DNA of 64,000 nucleotides from Planctomycetota bacterium (GCA_963204915.1 CAUJHS010000005.1:62001-126000), one strand, 5' to 3'; counted from the first letter of the stretch, positions 54,137 through 63,479 are shown. Numbers and translations: made by a program. The notes: generated by a model not told the origin, from the letters alone.

Positions 54137-55972
54137 TTGGCTACCGCACCCGCGCCCCAACCTCTGGCTGACGCTGTGCCGCCGCGCCGCTCGCGCCGGC
54201 GAAAGACCGCCCACCTGAAGCTCGTTCCGGAAACGAAATTGCTCCGCGAAGAGTTGCGGCGCCGGTGCGCCGAGACTGCCGCGCGCTTGGACAAGTCGCA
54301 ACCGTTGTCGAAAGACGATATGGAGCGCGTCGCCCGCGGAATTTTGGAAAGCCAGAACCTGCCCGAAGGCCTGGTGGGCTGGACCATGGTGGTGTTGGCT
54401 TCGGAGTTCTGGCGCGACGCCGTCGCCGCAGTGCCTCCTTCGCGCCGTTTGTTCTTGCTGCCGCACTGTTTGAAACACGCGGAAGGCTGCCCCGCCGACT
54501 ACGATCAGTTTGGGCTGGACTGTAAGCAATGCGGCGCCTGTAGCATTGCCGACTTTCGCGGCGTGGCCGAAGAAATGGGCTACAAGGTGCTGGTGGCCGA
54601 AGGTTCTCCGCTGGTGCTCAAGATCATCGTCAGCGGCTATGTGGACGCGATTGTCGGCGTGGCGTGCTTGAACGTACTGGAAAAAGCCATCGACAAAATT
54701 CTGTTGGCCGGTATTCCTTGCATGGCGGCGCCGCTGCTTTCGAGCGATTGCCGGAACACTTCGGTCGATGAAGACTGGGTCCACGAGATGATCCACGTCC
54801 AGGCGTCGAAACCTGTGCAGGCCACGCGCTCCTACGTGCACTTGATGCGCGCCGCGGCGAAGATGTTCGAGCCGGAGGAACTGGACCGACTGGCGCCTCG
54901 CTTGCGCGGCGGGCCGCGCTTGTCGGAGGTCAACGGCAAGGGCGTGATGGGGCTCGACCCGATTGCCGGAACGGAAGCCGTCGCGTACGACTTTTTGGCC
55001 AAGGGAGGCAAACACTCGCGCCCCTTCATTACGCTCGCCGTGTATGACGCCATGACGGGCGCCAAAGGCGCCGAAGGGGACGGCGCCGCGCATATCGCGC
55101 AACTTCCCGATGCGGTGAAACGCGCCGCCATGTCGATCGAGACGTTCCACAAAGCGTCGTTGGTGCACGATGACATTGAAGACGACGACGCCTATCGGTA
55201 TGGCGATCCCACCCTGCACCGCAAGTATGGAACCGCTACGGCGATCAACGTGGGCGATTACCTGATTGGCCTGGGGTATCGTCTGGTGAGCCGTGAGGCG
55301 AAAAGTCTTGGGCCCGACGTCGCCTGCGACATTCTCGACTACCTGGCCGACGCCCATATGCGTCTAAGTGAAGGCCAAGGCGCCGAACTGCTGTGGCGCG
55401 ATGCGCACGACAAACGGCTCTCGCCGCTCGATGCGCTCAAGATTTACGCCCTCAAAACTTCGCCCGCGTTTGAAGCGGCGGTCTTCTCGGGTCTGCGCAT
55501 GGCCGGCCCCGTGCAGCATTACCTGGAGCCAATCAAGCAGTTCTCCCGGAATCTGGGCGTAGCGTTCCAAATTTTGAACGATTTGAAAGACTGGCAAGGC
55601 GACGGCGACAATAAGCTGGCCGCGGGAGGCGACGCCCTGGGCGGACGCCCCACCGTGCTGTTGGCCCTGGCGCTGCAAAGTTTGCCGGCGGAGAAACAGC
55701 AAGAGTTGCTCGGACTGCTTACCGACGACGGCCGTTCGCCGCAAGCGCGCGTAGCGCGGGTCCGGCAATTGTACGACGAGGCGGGCGTGTTCGACCATGC
55801 GCATCGTCTGGTGGACAAGCACCAGGATCGCGCCGAGCAAATTGCCGACGAAATTCAACCCGAAGAACTTCGCCGGTTGTTTTATTACTTGATCGACACC
55901 GTGTTGGAGCGTCCGGCGGAAGACAGCGCCGCGCCGTCTTCGCCGCTGTTGCCGATCATCAAACCCCGATAA
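54137..55972 (+). CDS. DUF116 domain fused to a polyprenyl diphosphate synthase
   Basis: 611 residues from a TTG at 54137, with AAGGGA upstream. The first 260 residues form a Cys-rich domain of DUF116 type: LLPHCLKHAEGC, DCKQCGACSIADFRGVAEEMGYKVLVAEGS, DAIVGVACLNVLEKAIDKILLAGIPCMAAPLL, DCRNTSVDEDWVHEM. Residues about 280-600 are an isoprenyl synthase: GGKHSRPF, first Asp-rich motif VHDDIEDDD, GDYLIGLGYRLV, second motif FQILNDLKDWQGD. Chain length is uncertain. The Cys pattern suggests a metal or Fe-S site. The fusion implies a coupled role in the squalene-hopene cyclase operon. A separate farnesyl synthase is not visible here. Confidence 0.88.
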   Translation: MATAPAPQPLADAVPPRRSRRRKTAHLKLVPETKLLREELRRRCAETAARLDKSQPLSKDDMERVARGILESQNLPEGLVGWTMVVLASEFWRDAVAAVPPSRRLFLLPHCLKHAEGCPADYDQFGLDCKQCGACSIADFRGVAEEMGYKVLVAEGSPLVLKIIVSGYVDAIVGVACLNVLEKAIDKILLAGIPCMAAPLLSSDCRNTSVDEDWVHEMIHVQASKPVQATRSYVHLMRAAAKMFEPEELDRLAPRLRGGPRLSEVNGKGVMGLDPIAGTEAVAYDFLAKGGKHSRPFITLAVYDAMTGAKGAEGDGAAHIAQLPDAVKRAAMSIETFHKASLVHDDIEDDDAYRYGDPTLHRKYGTATAINVGDYLIGLGYRLVSREAKSLGPDVACDILDYLADAHMRLSEGQGAELLWRDAHDKRLSPLDALKIYALKTSPAFEAAVFSGLRMAGPVQHYLEPIKQFSRNLGVAFQILNDLKDWQGDGDNKLAAGGDALGGRPTVLLALALQSLPAEKQQELLGLLTDDGRSPQARVARVRQLYDEAGVFDHAHRLVDKHQDRAEQIADEIQPEELRRLFYYLIDTVLERPAEDSAAPSSPLLPIIKPR

Positions 55973-56195
55973 CCGTCGAGAAGGACGACAAGCGGCTGGA
56001 AGACCAGACCGGGCGTAGCAGCCTGCGCTTGCCTGCCGCTCCTCGCCAGGCGTGGAATGACGCGTGCGAATGCGGGAGCAAGTCGCTTGCATGCGAGCGG
56101 GCTGTCCGCACGAGCACAACGCATGGGACAGTTGGGCCCTTGGCTTATGCCCGCCTTCCTCGTTGCATGTCCCTTCTTGCCGCCCTGCCTTTGCC

Positions 56196-56741
56196 ATGAA
56201 TCCTCAACTCGGCCCGATGCCCGACCTGGCGACGCTCATCTCGCTGTTTTACGACGATCCGCAGCGACTTGGCCGGTTCGAAGAAATGACCTCGCGCGGG
56301 GTTCCCGAGCCGTACGCGGCGCTGCTCGATCATCACGAGCATATGACCGTGACGGTCGAGTCGTTTCATCGCTCGCGGGTCGATGTGAAAGTGTTGGAGA
56401 CGCACATCACGCCCCGGCATTACTCGCGCAAGATTTTGCTCACCCGACAGTCGGACAACGCCGTGGTTCAATTTGGCATCGTGCGGCTCGATATGAACTG
56501 CTTGGAGGAGCCCGTGCGCCGGGAAATCCAAAGCCAACGGCTTCCGCTGGGGCGCGTGCTGATTGAGCATAACGTGCTGCGTGAAGTTGAACTGGTTGGC
56601 CTGTGGCGCGTCGCGTGCGGGCCCGATCTGGAAGAATACTTTGCTCTGGACCAGCCGCGCATTACCTACGGCCGCACCGCGTTGATTCACTGCAATGGCG
56701 AACCGGCCGTTGAGTTGCTGGAAATCGTCTCGCCGGTGTAA
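56196..56741 (+). CDS. Chorismate-lyase-like protein
   Basis: 181 residues from the ATG at 56196. The pattern fits the UbiC/DUF98-like fold: MTVTVESFHRSRVDVKVLETHITPRHYSRKILLT, SDNAVVQFGIVRLDMNCL, QRLPLGRVLIEHNVLREVELVG, YGRTALIHCNGEPAVELLEIVSP (the last corresponds to the family's ARRS-x-F ... LLV-E-x-LP end). Chorismate lyases release 4- or 3-hydroxybenzoate from chorismate. The essential family Arg and Glu positions are plausible (R in the LPLGRVLIEH region; E in VELLEIVSP) but cannot be confirmed by eye. Located in an isoprenoid locus, it may supply an aromatic head group. Confidence 0.65.
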   Translation: MNPQLGPMPDLATLISLFYDDPQRLGRFEEMTSRGVPEPYAALLDHHEHMTVTVESFHRSRVDVKVLETHITPRHYSRKILLTRQSDNAVVQFGIVRLDMNCLEEPVRREIQSQRLPLGRVLIEHNVLREVELVGLWRVACGPDLEEYFALDQPRITYGRTALIHCNGEPAVELLEIVSPV

Positions 56742-57074
56742 CTGTGTCGGGAAACTCAGGCTTGGGCGCGTCGCAAACGGCGGTGATCGGCCGCGGAGCG
56801 CTAACGGACCGTGGCTTGCGCGCCGCAGCACCAGCGAGCGGCCGGTAACTCCAAGACGCCCTCGAACTGCAACTCTTGTGCATTGAACGCTGCGTTGGCG
56901 ATCGAGCGGTTGTGACGGAATTTTTGCTGTACAGAATTTTTTTAGTTCTTGGCGCAGAAATTCTGCTACAATCATCGCGTTAACGGCCATGCCGGTTGAG
57001 ATCCCGCCGAACGCTCGCCGCTAGCTTTCACACCACACCCACCTTCTGGATTTATCGCCGCCGAGGTTGCCTTG
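56742..57074. other. 333-bp intergenic region with promoter-like end
   Basis: The first 150 bp are GC-rich with no recognised feature. The last 160 bp turn AT-rich (runs such as GAATTTTT and AATTTTTTTAG), with a palindrome and a TACAAT at 56954-56972. This likely holds the promoter of the FAD oxidoreductase gene. Confidence 0.5.
56954..56972 (+). promoter_or_regulatory. Palindrome abutting a -10 box
   Basis: GCAGAAATTCTGC (56954-56966) is a perfect palindrome around its central base and is followed at once by TACAAT (56967-56972). An operator in that position would cover the -35/-10 spacer, as for a repressor-controlled promoter. The gene start is 103 bp downstream. Confidence 0.4.
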
Positions 57075-58352
57075 ATGAAGGACAACTACGATTGCATCGT
57101 CGTGGGCGGAGGCCCCGCCGGTTCAACGACGGCGGCGCTGCTCGCCGAGGCGGGATGTTCGACCTTGTTGGTCGAACGCGAGAAGACTCCGCGCTGCCGC
57201 GTCGGCGAATCGCTCATGCCGGAAACCTTTCGCGTGTTGCAGCAGCTGGGCGTGTGGGAGCAAGTTAAAAATTGCGGTTTCACCAAGAAGGCGAGCATCC
57301 ATTTCCTTTCGGGCGATGGTCGGGACTCGCAGTCGTTCTTCTTTCAGGAGCATGACCCCAACGAGGGCGCCGTGACGTGGCAGGTCGAGCGCGCTCGGTT
57401 CGACCAGCTGCTGTTCGAGAACGCCGTCGCGAAAGGCGCGCATTGCCTGGATCAAACCTCCGCGACCGACGTACTGCTCAACGGCGACCGCGCTAGCGGC
57501 GTTGTGGTCCAAACGAAGGAAGGTCTGTCGAGCACGCTGGGTTGCCGCGTGCTGGTCGACGCCTCCGGACCGCACGGTTTATTGGCCCGGCGGCTCGAAT
57601 TGTCCTTACCTGAGGTTCAGCCCCGGCAGGCCGCCATCTGGGGTTACTACCGTGGCGCACGGCGCGACGCAGGCGAACAAGGCGGCGGAGTTGTGATTCT
57701 CCAAACTTGCGCCAAAGACGCCTGGTTCTGGTTCATTCCGCTGTCGGACGATGTGACCAGTATCGGCGTGGTTGGCGACGCCGCCCGGTTGCTGCAAAAG
57801 CCCGGGCAGGCCGCGGAAGCGTTTGAAGATGAACTCGTAAAGTGCCCGGCGCTGATCGAACGATTGATGAACGCCGAACTGGCCACGAATTTTCACGTCG
57901 CCCGCGGGTTCGCTTACGCCACGCGCCGCCGCGTCGGCGAAGGTTGGGTGCTGGTGGGCGATGCGTACGGGACGTTGGAGCCGGTCTTCTCGTCCGGCGT
58001 GTTCCTGGCCATGCACAGCGGCGCTCGCGCAGCGGAAGCGATTCTGACGGGACTGGCCAAGCACGATCTTTCCGCGAAACAACTTGGCGCCTGGACGACC
58101 GAGTTCGATCGAGGAGTCGACCGCCTGCGCCCCTTGCTCAAGGCGTTTCACACCGCCGAGTTCAGCTTTGGGGCGTTCACGCGGGCTTTTCCGCATCACA
58201 AAGGCGCGCTCACAAATCTGCTCATGGGCCGATTGTTTGACGCCGACGCGGATCCCATGTTAGAGGATCTCGCGGCGCACCTCAAAACGCTGGAGGAGGC
58301 CCGGTCGGCCCCTCCCGCTCCGTTGCAGGATGCGCCCTTTAGCGCGACGTGA
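57075..58352 (+). CDS. FAD-dependent oxidoreductase, geranylgeranyl reductase/halogenase-like
   Basis: 425 residues from the ATG at 57075; GAGG lies 8 bases upstream, and TTG at 57072 is the alternative. N-terminal Rossmann motif DCIVVGGGPAGSTTAALLAEAG, EREKTPRCRVGESLMPE, VLVDASGPHGLLARR, and the second FAD site VLVGDAYGTLEPVFSSGVFLA. The sequence between is typical for p-hydroxybenzoate-hydroxylase-fold enzymes of the geranylgeranyl reductase and tryptophan halogenase groups. The halogenase WxWxIP motif appears as WFWFIPLSDD. In this locus a reductase or hydroxylase acting on an isoprenoid or an aromatic is likely; the exact reaction is undecided. Confidence 0.87.
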   Translation: MKDNYDCIVVGGGPAGSTTAALLAEAGCSTLLVEREKTPRCRVGESLMPETFRVLQQLGVWEQVKNCGFTKKASIHFLSGDGRDSQSFFFQEHDPNEGAVTWQVERARFDQLLFENAVAKGAHCLDQTSATDVLLNGDRASGVVVQTKEGLSSTLGCRVLVDASGPHGLLARRLELSLPEVQPRQAAIWGYYRGARRDAGEQGGGVVILQTCAKDAWFWFIPLSDDVTSIGVVGDAARLLQKPGQAAEAFEDELVKCPALIERLMNAELATNFHVARGFAYATRRRVGEGWVLVGDAYGTLEPVFSSGVFLAMHSGARAAEAILTGLAKHDLSAKQLGAWTTEFDRGVDRLRPLLKAFHTAEFSFGAFTRAFPHHKGALTNLLMGRLFDADADPMLEDLAAHLKTLEEARSAPPAPLQDAPFSAT

Positions 58353-58471
58353 CCCGTGGTGCGATGCGCTCGCGCCTTGACAGGCGCTCGGCGCGGCCAG
58401 ATGCTGAATAACCGCCGTTCCCGGCACGCTTTGCCGCCAGGCGCGCGGCGCCATTCTTTGAGGTAATCGAA

Positions 58472-58765
58472 ATGTCGAACGTACCGTCCCCGACACCGGT
58501 CGAAGCCGAGTTGAAGCTGGTCGAATTGTGCGAAAGTCTGGTCATGCAGGGCGACTTTCTTGCGAAGAACGACCTCGTGGCGCTCATGGATTGGTTTCGC
58601 ACTTACGGCAGCTCCAACATTCCCGCCCTCGCCAACCTGGGCGTGGTCTTGCGGCGCATCGTGGCCGACCGTGAGGCGACGGTCGAGGAGCAAGCCGAGT
58701 TGATGAACGCAATCGAAGGCGTGGTTACGCCCGAAGTTCGAATGGCCCTGCAAGCCAAGCAGTAA
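58472..58765 (+). CDS. Small hypothetical protein
   Basis: 97 residues. Mostly helical and acidic: [77 protein letters not shown]. Possible carrier- or adaptor-like helical bundle; no Ser attachment motif of acyl carrier proteins is seen. A GAGG site lies about 7 bases before the ATG. It stands between the oxidoreductase and the acyltransferase-like gene on the same strand. Confidence 0.65.
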   Translation: MSNVPSPTPVEAELKLVELCESLVMQGDFLAKNDLVALMDWFRTYGSSNIPALANLGVVLRRIVADREATVEEQAELMNAIEGVVTPEVRMALQAKQ

Positions 58766-58811
58766 ATTGCGTGTGTCGCGCAGCTTCTTTGCACCTTGTT
58801 CAGGAACGATC

Positions 58812-60050
58812 ATGGCTGTCGCTGACATCGAGACAACGCCCCAGCGTGCTGCGCCGTCCGCCGTGCCTGCAACGGCGTCCGGCGCGGGCCGGCTTACGTC
58901 GGTCGATGCGTACCGCGGGTTGGTCATGTTCCTGATGCTGGCCGAAGTGCTGCGGCTGTCGCGCATTGCCGAAGCGTTGCCGGGCAGCGGCTTCTGGTCG
59001 TTCCTGGCGTATCACCAAACCCATGTGGAGTGGACCGGCTGCTCGCTGCATGACTTGATTCAGCCTTCGTTCACGTTTCTTGTGGGCGTATCGTTGCCGT
59101 TCTCGCTCGCCAAGCGGCGAGCGCAAGGCGCCTCGACCTGGGCCATGACGGGGCATGCGTTCTGGCGGGCCGCCGTGCTGGTGCTCTTGGGCGTGTTCCT
59201 GCGGTCGCTCGGTTACGAGCAAACGCGGTGGACGTTCGAAGATACGCTTACGCAAATTGGCCTGGGGTACGGCTTTTTGTTCCTGCTCGGTATGCGTCCC
59301 GTGCGCGATCAGTTGATCGCGCTAGCCTTGATCCTGGTCGGCTACTGGGCCGCATTTGCGCTCTACCCGCTGCCTGGTGCGAACTTTGATTGGTCGGCCA
59401 TTAACGTGCCGCCCGATTGGCCGCACAACTTCGCGGGGTTCGCCGCGCATTGGAACAAGAATACCAATCTGGCGTGGGCGTTCGATGTGTGGTTCCTGAA
59501 CTTGTTCCCCCGCGAGGAGCCGTTCCGCTTCAACGGCGGCGGCTACGCCACGCTCAGTTTCATTCCCACGCTGGGCACCATGATTCTCGGATTGCTGGCA
59601 GGCCAAATCTTGCATACCGACCGCACCGGGCGGCAGAAGGTGTTGCGGCTTCTGGCGGCGGGCGGCGTGTGTTTTGCGCTTTCGCTGATTCCTGCCTGGC
59701 TGGGATGGTCCCCAATCGTTAAACGCATTTGGACGCCCGGTTGGACACTCTTTAGCGGCGGGTGGTGCTTTGTGCTGCTGGCCGCGTTTTACACGGTGAT
59801 TGACGTCGGAAAACGGCGGTGGTGGGCGTTTCCGCTCGTGGTGATCGGCGCCAATTCGATCACCGCATACTGCATGGAGTGGCTCGCCGCGCACTTCATC
59901 AGCGAGAATCTGACGCGCCACTTGGGCCACGCCTGGCCGCACATGTTCGGTCCCGCCTACGAGACGTTGCTCCTGGGCGGCGCCACCCTGCTGATCATGT
60001 GGCTCATCCTGTACTGGATGTACCAGCGCAAGCTGTTCTTGAAGATCTAG
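58812..60050 (+). CDS. HGSNAT/DUF5009-like membrane acyltransferase
   Basis: 412 residues from the ATG at 58812, preceded by AGGAA. About ten membrane helices. The opening [17 protein letters not shown] is the signature of the heparan-alpha-glucosaminide acetyltransferase/DUF1624-DUF5009 group, followed by [32 protein letters not shown] (the His-containing catalytic loop) and [24 protein letters not shown]. The C-terminal half holds [14 protein letters not shown] and [12 protein letters not shown]. Such enzymes move acetyl groups across the membrane to sugar amines; the acceptor here is unknown. Confidence 0.87.
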   Translation: MAVADIETTPQRAAPSAVPATASGAGRLTSVDAYRGLVMFLMLAEVLRLSRIAEALPGSGFWSFLAYHQTHVEWTGCSLHDLIQPSFTFLVGVSLPFSLAKRRAQGASTWAMTGHAFWRAAVLVLLGVFLRSLGYEQTRWTFEDTLTQIGLGYGFLFLLGMRPVRDQLIALALILVGYWAAFALYPLPGANFDWSAINVPPDWPHNFAGFAAHWNKNTNLAWAFDVWFLNLFPREEPFRFNGGGYATLSFIPTLGTMILGLLAGQILHTDRTGRQKVLRLLAAGGVCFALSLIPAWLGWSPIVKRIWTPGWTLFSGGWCFVLLAAFYTVIDVGKRRWWAFPLVVIGANSITAYCMEWLAAHFISENLTRHLGHAWPHMFGPAYETLLLGGATLLIMWLILYWMYQRKLFLKI

Positions 60051-60087
60051 TCAGGCGGATTGTTCGTCCCAAGGCGCCTGATCTTTT

Positions 60088-60174
60088 GTTTAACCGCTTC
60101 CCAACGAGGAGCGCGTGCGTGACCATGCGACAAGACGGTTGCGCCACGCGCTCCCCGTTAGGTAGCGGTTAAAC
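60088..60174. repeat. Long inverted repeat between convergent genes
   Basis: The left arm (60088-60117, GTTTAACCGCTTCC then CAACGAGGAGCGCGTG) and right arm (60145-60174) pair over about 30 bp with roughly three mismatches, enclosing a 27-base loop. It lies between the stops of two convergent genes (60050 and 60233), so it may be a bidirectional terminator. Its long, near-perfect arms also suit a small palindromic mobile element. It shares no clear core with the MITE-like family. Confidence 0.65.
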
Positions 60175-60232
60175 ATTGGATGGGCGTTTGCCGGACCGAT
60201 GCCGGCCAGGACTCGAGCGATCGAGATTCGCC

Positions 60233-61603
60233 TTAGATCACTTCGTGCAGGGGTTCGATTTCGCTGTCGACGGGGTAGCGCGGCACGCCGCCGTTGTCGA
60301 ACACGCGGTCACGGTGCGCATCGAGCCCCATGTTGTGATACAGCGTGGCGAAGACCTCTTGGAATTTCACCGGGCGCTTCGTGGGAACTTCGCCGAACTT
60401 ATTGCTTTCGCCAATGACCTGTCCTGTGCGCATCCCGCCGCCAGCGAGCAAACAGGCGTTGAGTTGCGGCCAGTGGTCGCGGCTATTGTTTTGGTTGATG
60501 CGCGGGGTGCGGCCGAATTCGCCCCACATGACGACCGACACATCCCGGTCCAGGCCGCGTTCGTGCAGGTCGGTCACGAGCGCGGAAAGCGCCTGGTCAA
60601 GCATGGGGAACTCCACGCGCGACATGGGGAAGTTCATCCCGTCGCCGCCGTGCCAGTCCCAACGGCTATAGTTGAGCGAGACATACCGGGCCCCCGCTTC
60701 AACCAAACGCCGCGCGACGCAGAAGTTTTGCACCATGCGCGGCGCGCCGTCGCGCTGGAACTGTTCGTCGTTCTTGCCGTAACGTTCCAGAATTTTGGGG
60801 TCTTCTTTGGAGAGATCGAGCGCTTCGCCCAGCTTCGAGTCGGTCAGAATATCGAGCGCTTGTCCCAGATATGCGTCGACATCGTTTAGCTTGGCCACCT
60901 GGTCCATTTCGCGGCGGAAGCGGTCCAGCGCGCCGCGTAACTGGACGCGGTCTTGAAGCCGCTCCAGCGTGATGCCTTGCAGCACCATGTTGTCCGACTT
61001 CTCGCCCGGCTTGCGACCGACCAAGTTGAACGGGTTATGGGCCGAGGGCAGGAAGCCCGCTGTGCCCGGCTCGCCCCAGGTGCGGTTGCCCGTGGGATAC
61101 ATCAAAGCCGTGTGAGCCGGCATCGAAGGATCGACTTGCCCCGCCAGCCGCGACACCCAGGCTCCGCCCGCGGGCCAGCCGTCGCGGGGGCCGCGGTCCG
61201 ACTTTTTATGCCCCGTCATGCATTGGTAGCCGTCGTGGGCGCCGTCGGAGTCGGCCAGCGAGCGCACGATGACGAACTTGTCCATCATCGCCGCCAGTTT
61301 GGGAAAAAGTTCGCAAATCTGGATGCCGGGCACATTAGTATTGATTGGCTCAAACTCACCCTTGATTTCGCGTGGCGCTTGCGGTTTGAGATCCCACATG
61401 TCCAAGTGCGAGGGACCGCCAGGCAAATAGATGTTGATGATCGCCTTGTGCGACCGTCCAACTCCTGCGGCTGACTCTAAGTGCAGCAATTGGCTGAGCC
61501 CAAACCCCCCTACCGCCGCTCCGCCGATGGACAAGAATCCACGCCGCGAAAGGCCATCGCAAAAGGCGGTCTTCTTGGCGGGTTTTCCCAGAATATGCAA
61601 CAT
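60233..61603 (-). CDS. DUF1501 protein, Tat-exported
   Basis: 456 residues from the ATG at 61603 (MLHILGKPAKKTAF); an in-frame start at 61669 adds 22 residues ahead of the signal. Twin-arginine signal SRRGFLSIGGAAVGGFGLSQLL. DUF1501 blocks: AIINIYLPGGPSHLDMWDLKPQAP, INTNVPGIQICELFPKLAAMMDKFVIVRSL, YSRWDWHGGDGMNFP, VVMWGEFGRTPRINQNNSRDHWPQLNACLLAGGGMRTGQVIG. Same family as the protein at 18 kb, but of a different branch. No DUF1549/DUF1553 partner is adjacent. Confidence 0.9.
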   Translation of the reverse strand: MLHILGKPAKKTAFCDGLSRRGFLSIGGAAVGGFGLSQLLHLESAAGVGRSHKAIINIYLPGGPSHLDMWDLKPQAPREIKGEFEPINTNVPGIQICELFPKLAAMMDKFVIVRSLADSDGAHDGYQCMTGHKKSDRGPRDGWPAGGAWVSRLAGQVDPSMPAHTALMYPTGNRTWGEPGTAGFLPSAHNPFNLVGRKPGEKSDNMVLQGITLERLQDRVQLRGALDRFRREMDQVAKLNDVDAYLGQALDILTDSKLGEALDLSKEDPKILERYGKNDEQFQRDGAPRMVQNFCVARRLVEAGARYVSLNYSRWDWHGGDGMNFPMSRVEFPMLDQALSALVTDLHERGLDRDVSVVMWGEFGRTPRINQNNSRDHWPQLNACLLAGGGMRTGQVIGESNKFGEVPTKRPVKFQEVFATLYHNMGLDAHRDRVFDNGGVPRYPVDSEIEPLHEVI

Positions 61604-61869
61604 CGCTTGGTTTCCTTCACACAGCGCGGTAAACGGCTTTCGATAGTGGGGCAGATCTTGAAACCCCATTGAGCACGTGCGGAAGCGACGAACTCGGCTA
61701 CGGTGTTCCCGCGGGCCTAATTTCCGCAGTGCCTGACCTCGCCGGAATTATAAACGCTGATTGATGCGATGAGCAAGAGAAATCCCGCGCGGTCGCTGAG
61801 TCGAAGAAGCTGCGCGCGGCGCTCGCCCCTTGGGAGCAGGGACGAGTCATTGCCGTCTGCGTAGCGCCG

Positions 61870-63441
61870 TTAAGAACTGATCGGGTGAAATTCGGTTTGT
61901 AGCGCGCCGGCGTAACGTGCGTAATTCTGTTCAAACCTTGCCACGAGTTTGCGAGCGGCGGTTTGATAGGCGCGCACGTCTTGCCAGGCGTTCTGCGGAA
62001 TAAGGATCTCTTTCGACACGCCGCGGCATTCGGTGGGCACGCTCAAGTGGAAAATGGGGTCTTCCATGGTGGGAGCATTCGCCAGGGACCCGTCGTGAAT
62101 CGCGTCGATGATGGCGCGGGTGTGCACTAGGTCCATGCGCCGCCCTTCGCCGTAACCGCCGCCTGTCCAACCCGTGTTCACCAGCCACGCTTGTGCGTCG
62201 TGCCGGCGCATTTTATCGGCCAGCAGTTCGGCGTACTTCAGCGGCGGCCACACGAGAAAAGCGGCGCCAAAGCATGCCGAGAAGGTGGCTTTTGGCTCGG
62301 TGATGCCCATCTCGGTACCCGCCACTTTGGCGGTGTAGCCGTTGATGAAGTGATACATCGTTTGTTCCGGCGTCAGCTTGCTGACCGGCGGCAACACGCC
62401 AAAGGCGTCGCACGTGAGCAGAATAATGTTGCGCGGATGCCCACCCATGCACGGCGTTTTAGCGTGCGGAATAAACTCGATGGGGTACGCGGCGCGGGTG
62501 TTCTCGGTGATGCTGTCGTCGCTGTAATCGACGAAGCGCGTCTCGGGATCGACCGCGACGTTCTCCAGCACAGCGCCAAAGCGCACGGCCTGGAAAATTT
62601 GCGGCTCTTTTTCGGGCGAGAGATGAATCGCCTTGGCGTAGCAGCCCCCTTCGATGTTGAAAATGCCCTCGTCGCTCCAGCAGTGCTCATCGTCGCCAAT
62701 CAAGCGGCGGCGCGGATCGGCCGAAAGCGTCGTTTTGCCGGTGCCCGACAACCCGAAGAACAACGTCGTATCGCCTTGGTCGCCCTCATTGGCGGCGCAG
62801 TGCATGGATAACACTTCCTGCTTGGGCATCACGTAGTTCATGATCGTGAACACGCCTTTTTTCATTTCGCCGGCGTATTGCGTGCCCAGAATGACCAGCT
62901 CGCGTTCTTCCAAACTGAGGCAGATGCTGGTCGTGGACGACATCTGCGGAGTGTACGTATTGGCGGGAAAGGCGCCCGCGTTGTAGATCACAAAGTCGGG
63001 CTCGCCGAACTCGGCCAGTCCTTCGCGCGAAGGACGGATCAACATGTTTTGCATAAACAGCGCGTGATAGGCGCTTTCGCAAATCACGCGGATCTTCAAG
63101 CGATAGGTGGGGTCCCACCCGGCGAAACCGTCTTGCACATAAAGTCGCGGTCGCGTGTTCAGGTAATCGCAAGCCCGGCGGCGATTGATAAAGAACGAAT
63201 GTTCGGTCATGGGGAAGTTCACGTCTCCCCACCACACATGGGCCGAGCTGGCCGGATGCTCGACCACACGTTTATCCTGCGGACTGCGGCCCGTTTTCGC
63301 GCCGGAGTTGACCGCCAACGCCCCCGAATCGGTGATGATCGCCCCGTGCGCGAGGGCCTCTTCGTAGAGTTTGGCCCGCGAGGGATTCCTTAGAACATCT
63401 CGTACATAAATTCCGTAGTGACTCAGATCGATGGAATGCAT
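61870..63441 (-). CDS. pckA: Phosphoenolpyruvate carboxykinase (ATP)
   Basis: 523 residues. Kinase-1a/P-loop GLSGTGKTTLS, kinase-2/metal motif LIGDDEHCW, ENVAVDPETRFVDYSDDSITENTRAAYP, HPRNIILLTCDAFGVLPPVS (Asp), and VNTGWTGGGYGEGRRM. N-terminal NSGAKTGRSPQDKR binds substrate. It converts oxaloacetate to PEP with ATP for gluconeogenesis. The ATG at 63441 has GGAG 7 bases upstream and a -10 box 33 bases upstream. Confidence 0.97.
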   Translation of the reverse strand: MHSIDLSHYGIYVRDVLRNPSRAKLYEEALAHGAIITDSGALAVNSGAKTGRSPQDKRVVEHPASSAHVWWGDVNFPMTEHSFFINRRRACDYLNTRPRLYVQDGFAGWDPTYRLKIRVICESAYHALFMQNMLIRPSREGLAEFGEPDFVIYNAGAFPANTYTPQMSSTTSICLSLEERELVILGTQYAGEMKKGVFTIMNYVMPKQEVLSMHCAANEGDQGDTTLFFGLSGTGKTTLSADPRRRLIGDDEHCWSDEGIFNIEGGCYAKAIHLSPEKEPQIFQAVRFGAVLENVAVDPETRFVDYSDDSITENTRAAYPIEFIPHAKTPCMGGHPRNIILLTCDAFGVLPPVSKLTPEQTMYHFINGYTAKVAGTEMGITEPKATFSACFGAAFLVWPPLKYAELLADKMRRHDAQAWLVNTGWTGGGYGEGRRMDLVHTRAIIDAIHDGSLANAPTMEDPIFHLSVPTECRGVSKEILIPQNAWQDVRAYQTAARKLVARFEQNYARYAGALQTEFHPISS

Positions 63442-63473
63442 GGTCTTTCTCCATCCTTGCCGGGGCGATGTTT

Positions 63474-63479
63474 ATTATA
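63474..63479 (-). promoter_or_regulatory. Probable -10 box of pckA
   Basis: TATAAT on the minus strand, 33 bp before the pckA ATG. The -35 region is weak (AAAGTG-like, 17-18 bases upstream). The short leader leaves no room for a riboswitch. Confidence 0.45.

Noticed and set aside
57075-58352. Naming the flavoenzyme a tryptophan halogenase
   Set aside because: The WFWFIP stretch recalls the WxWxIP motif, but the wider family contains reductases and hydroxylases, and the catalytic Lys of halogenases was not identified.
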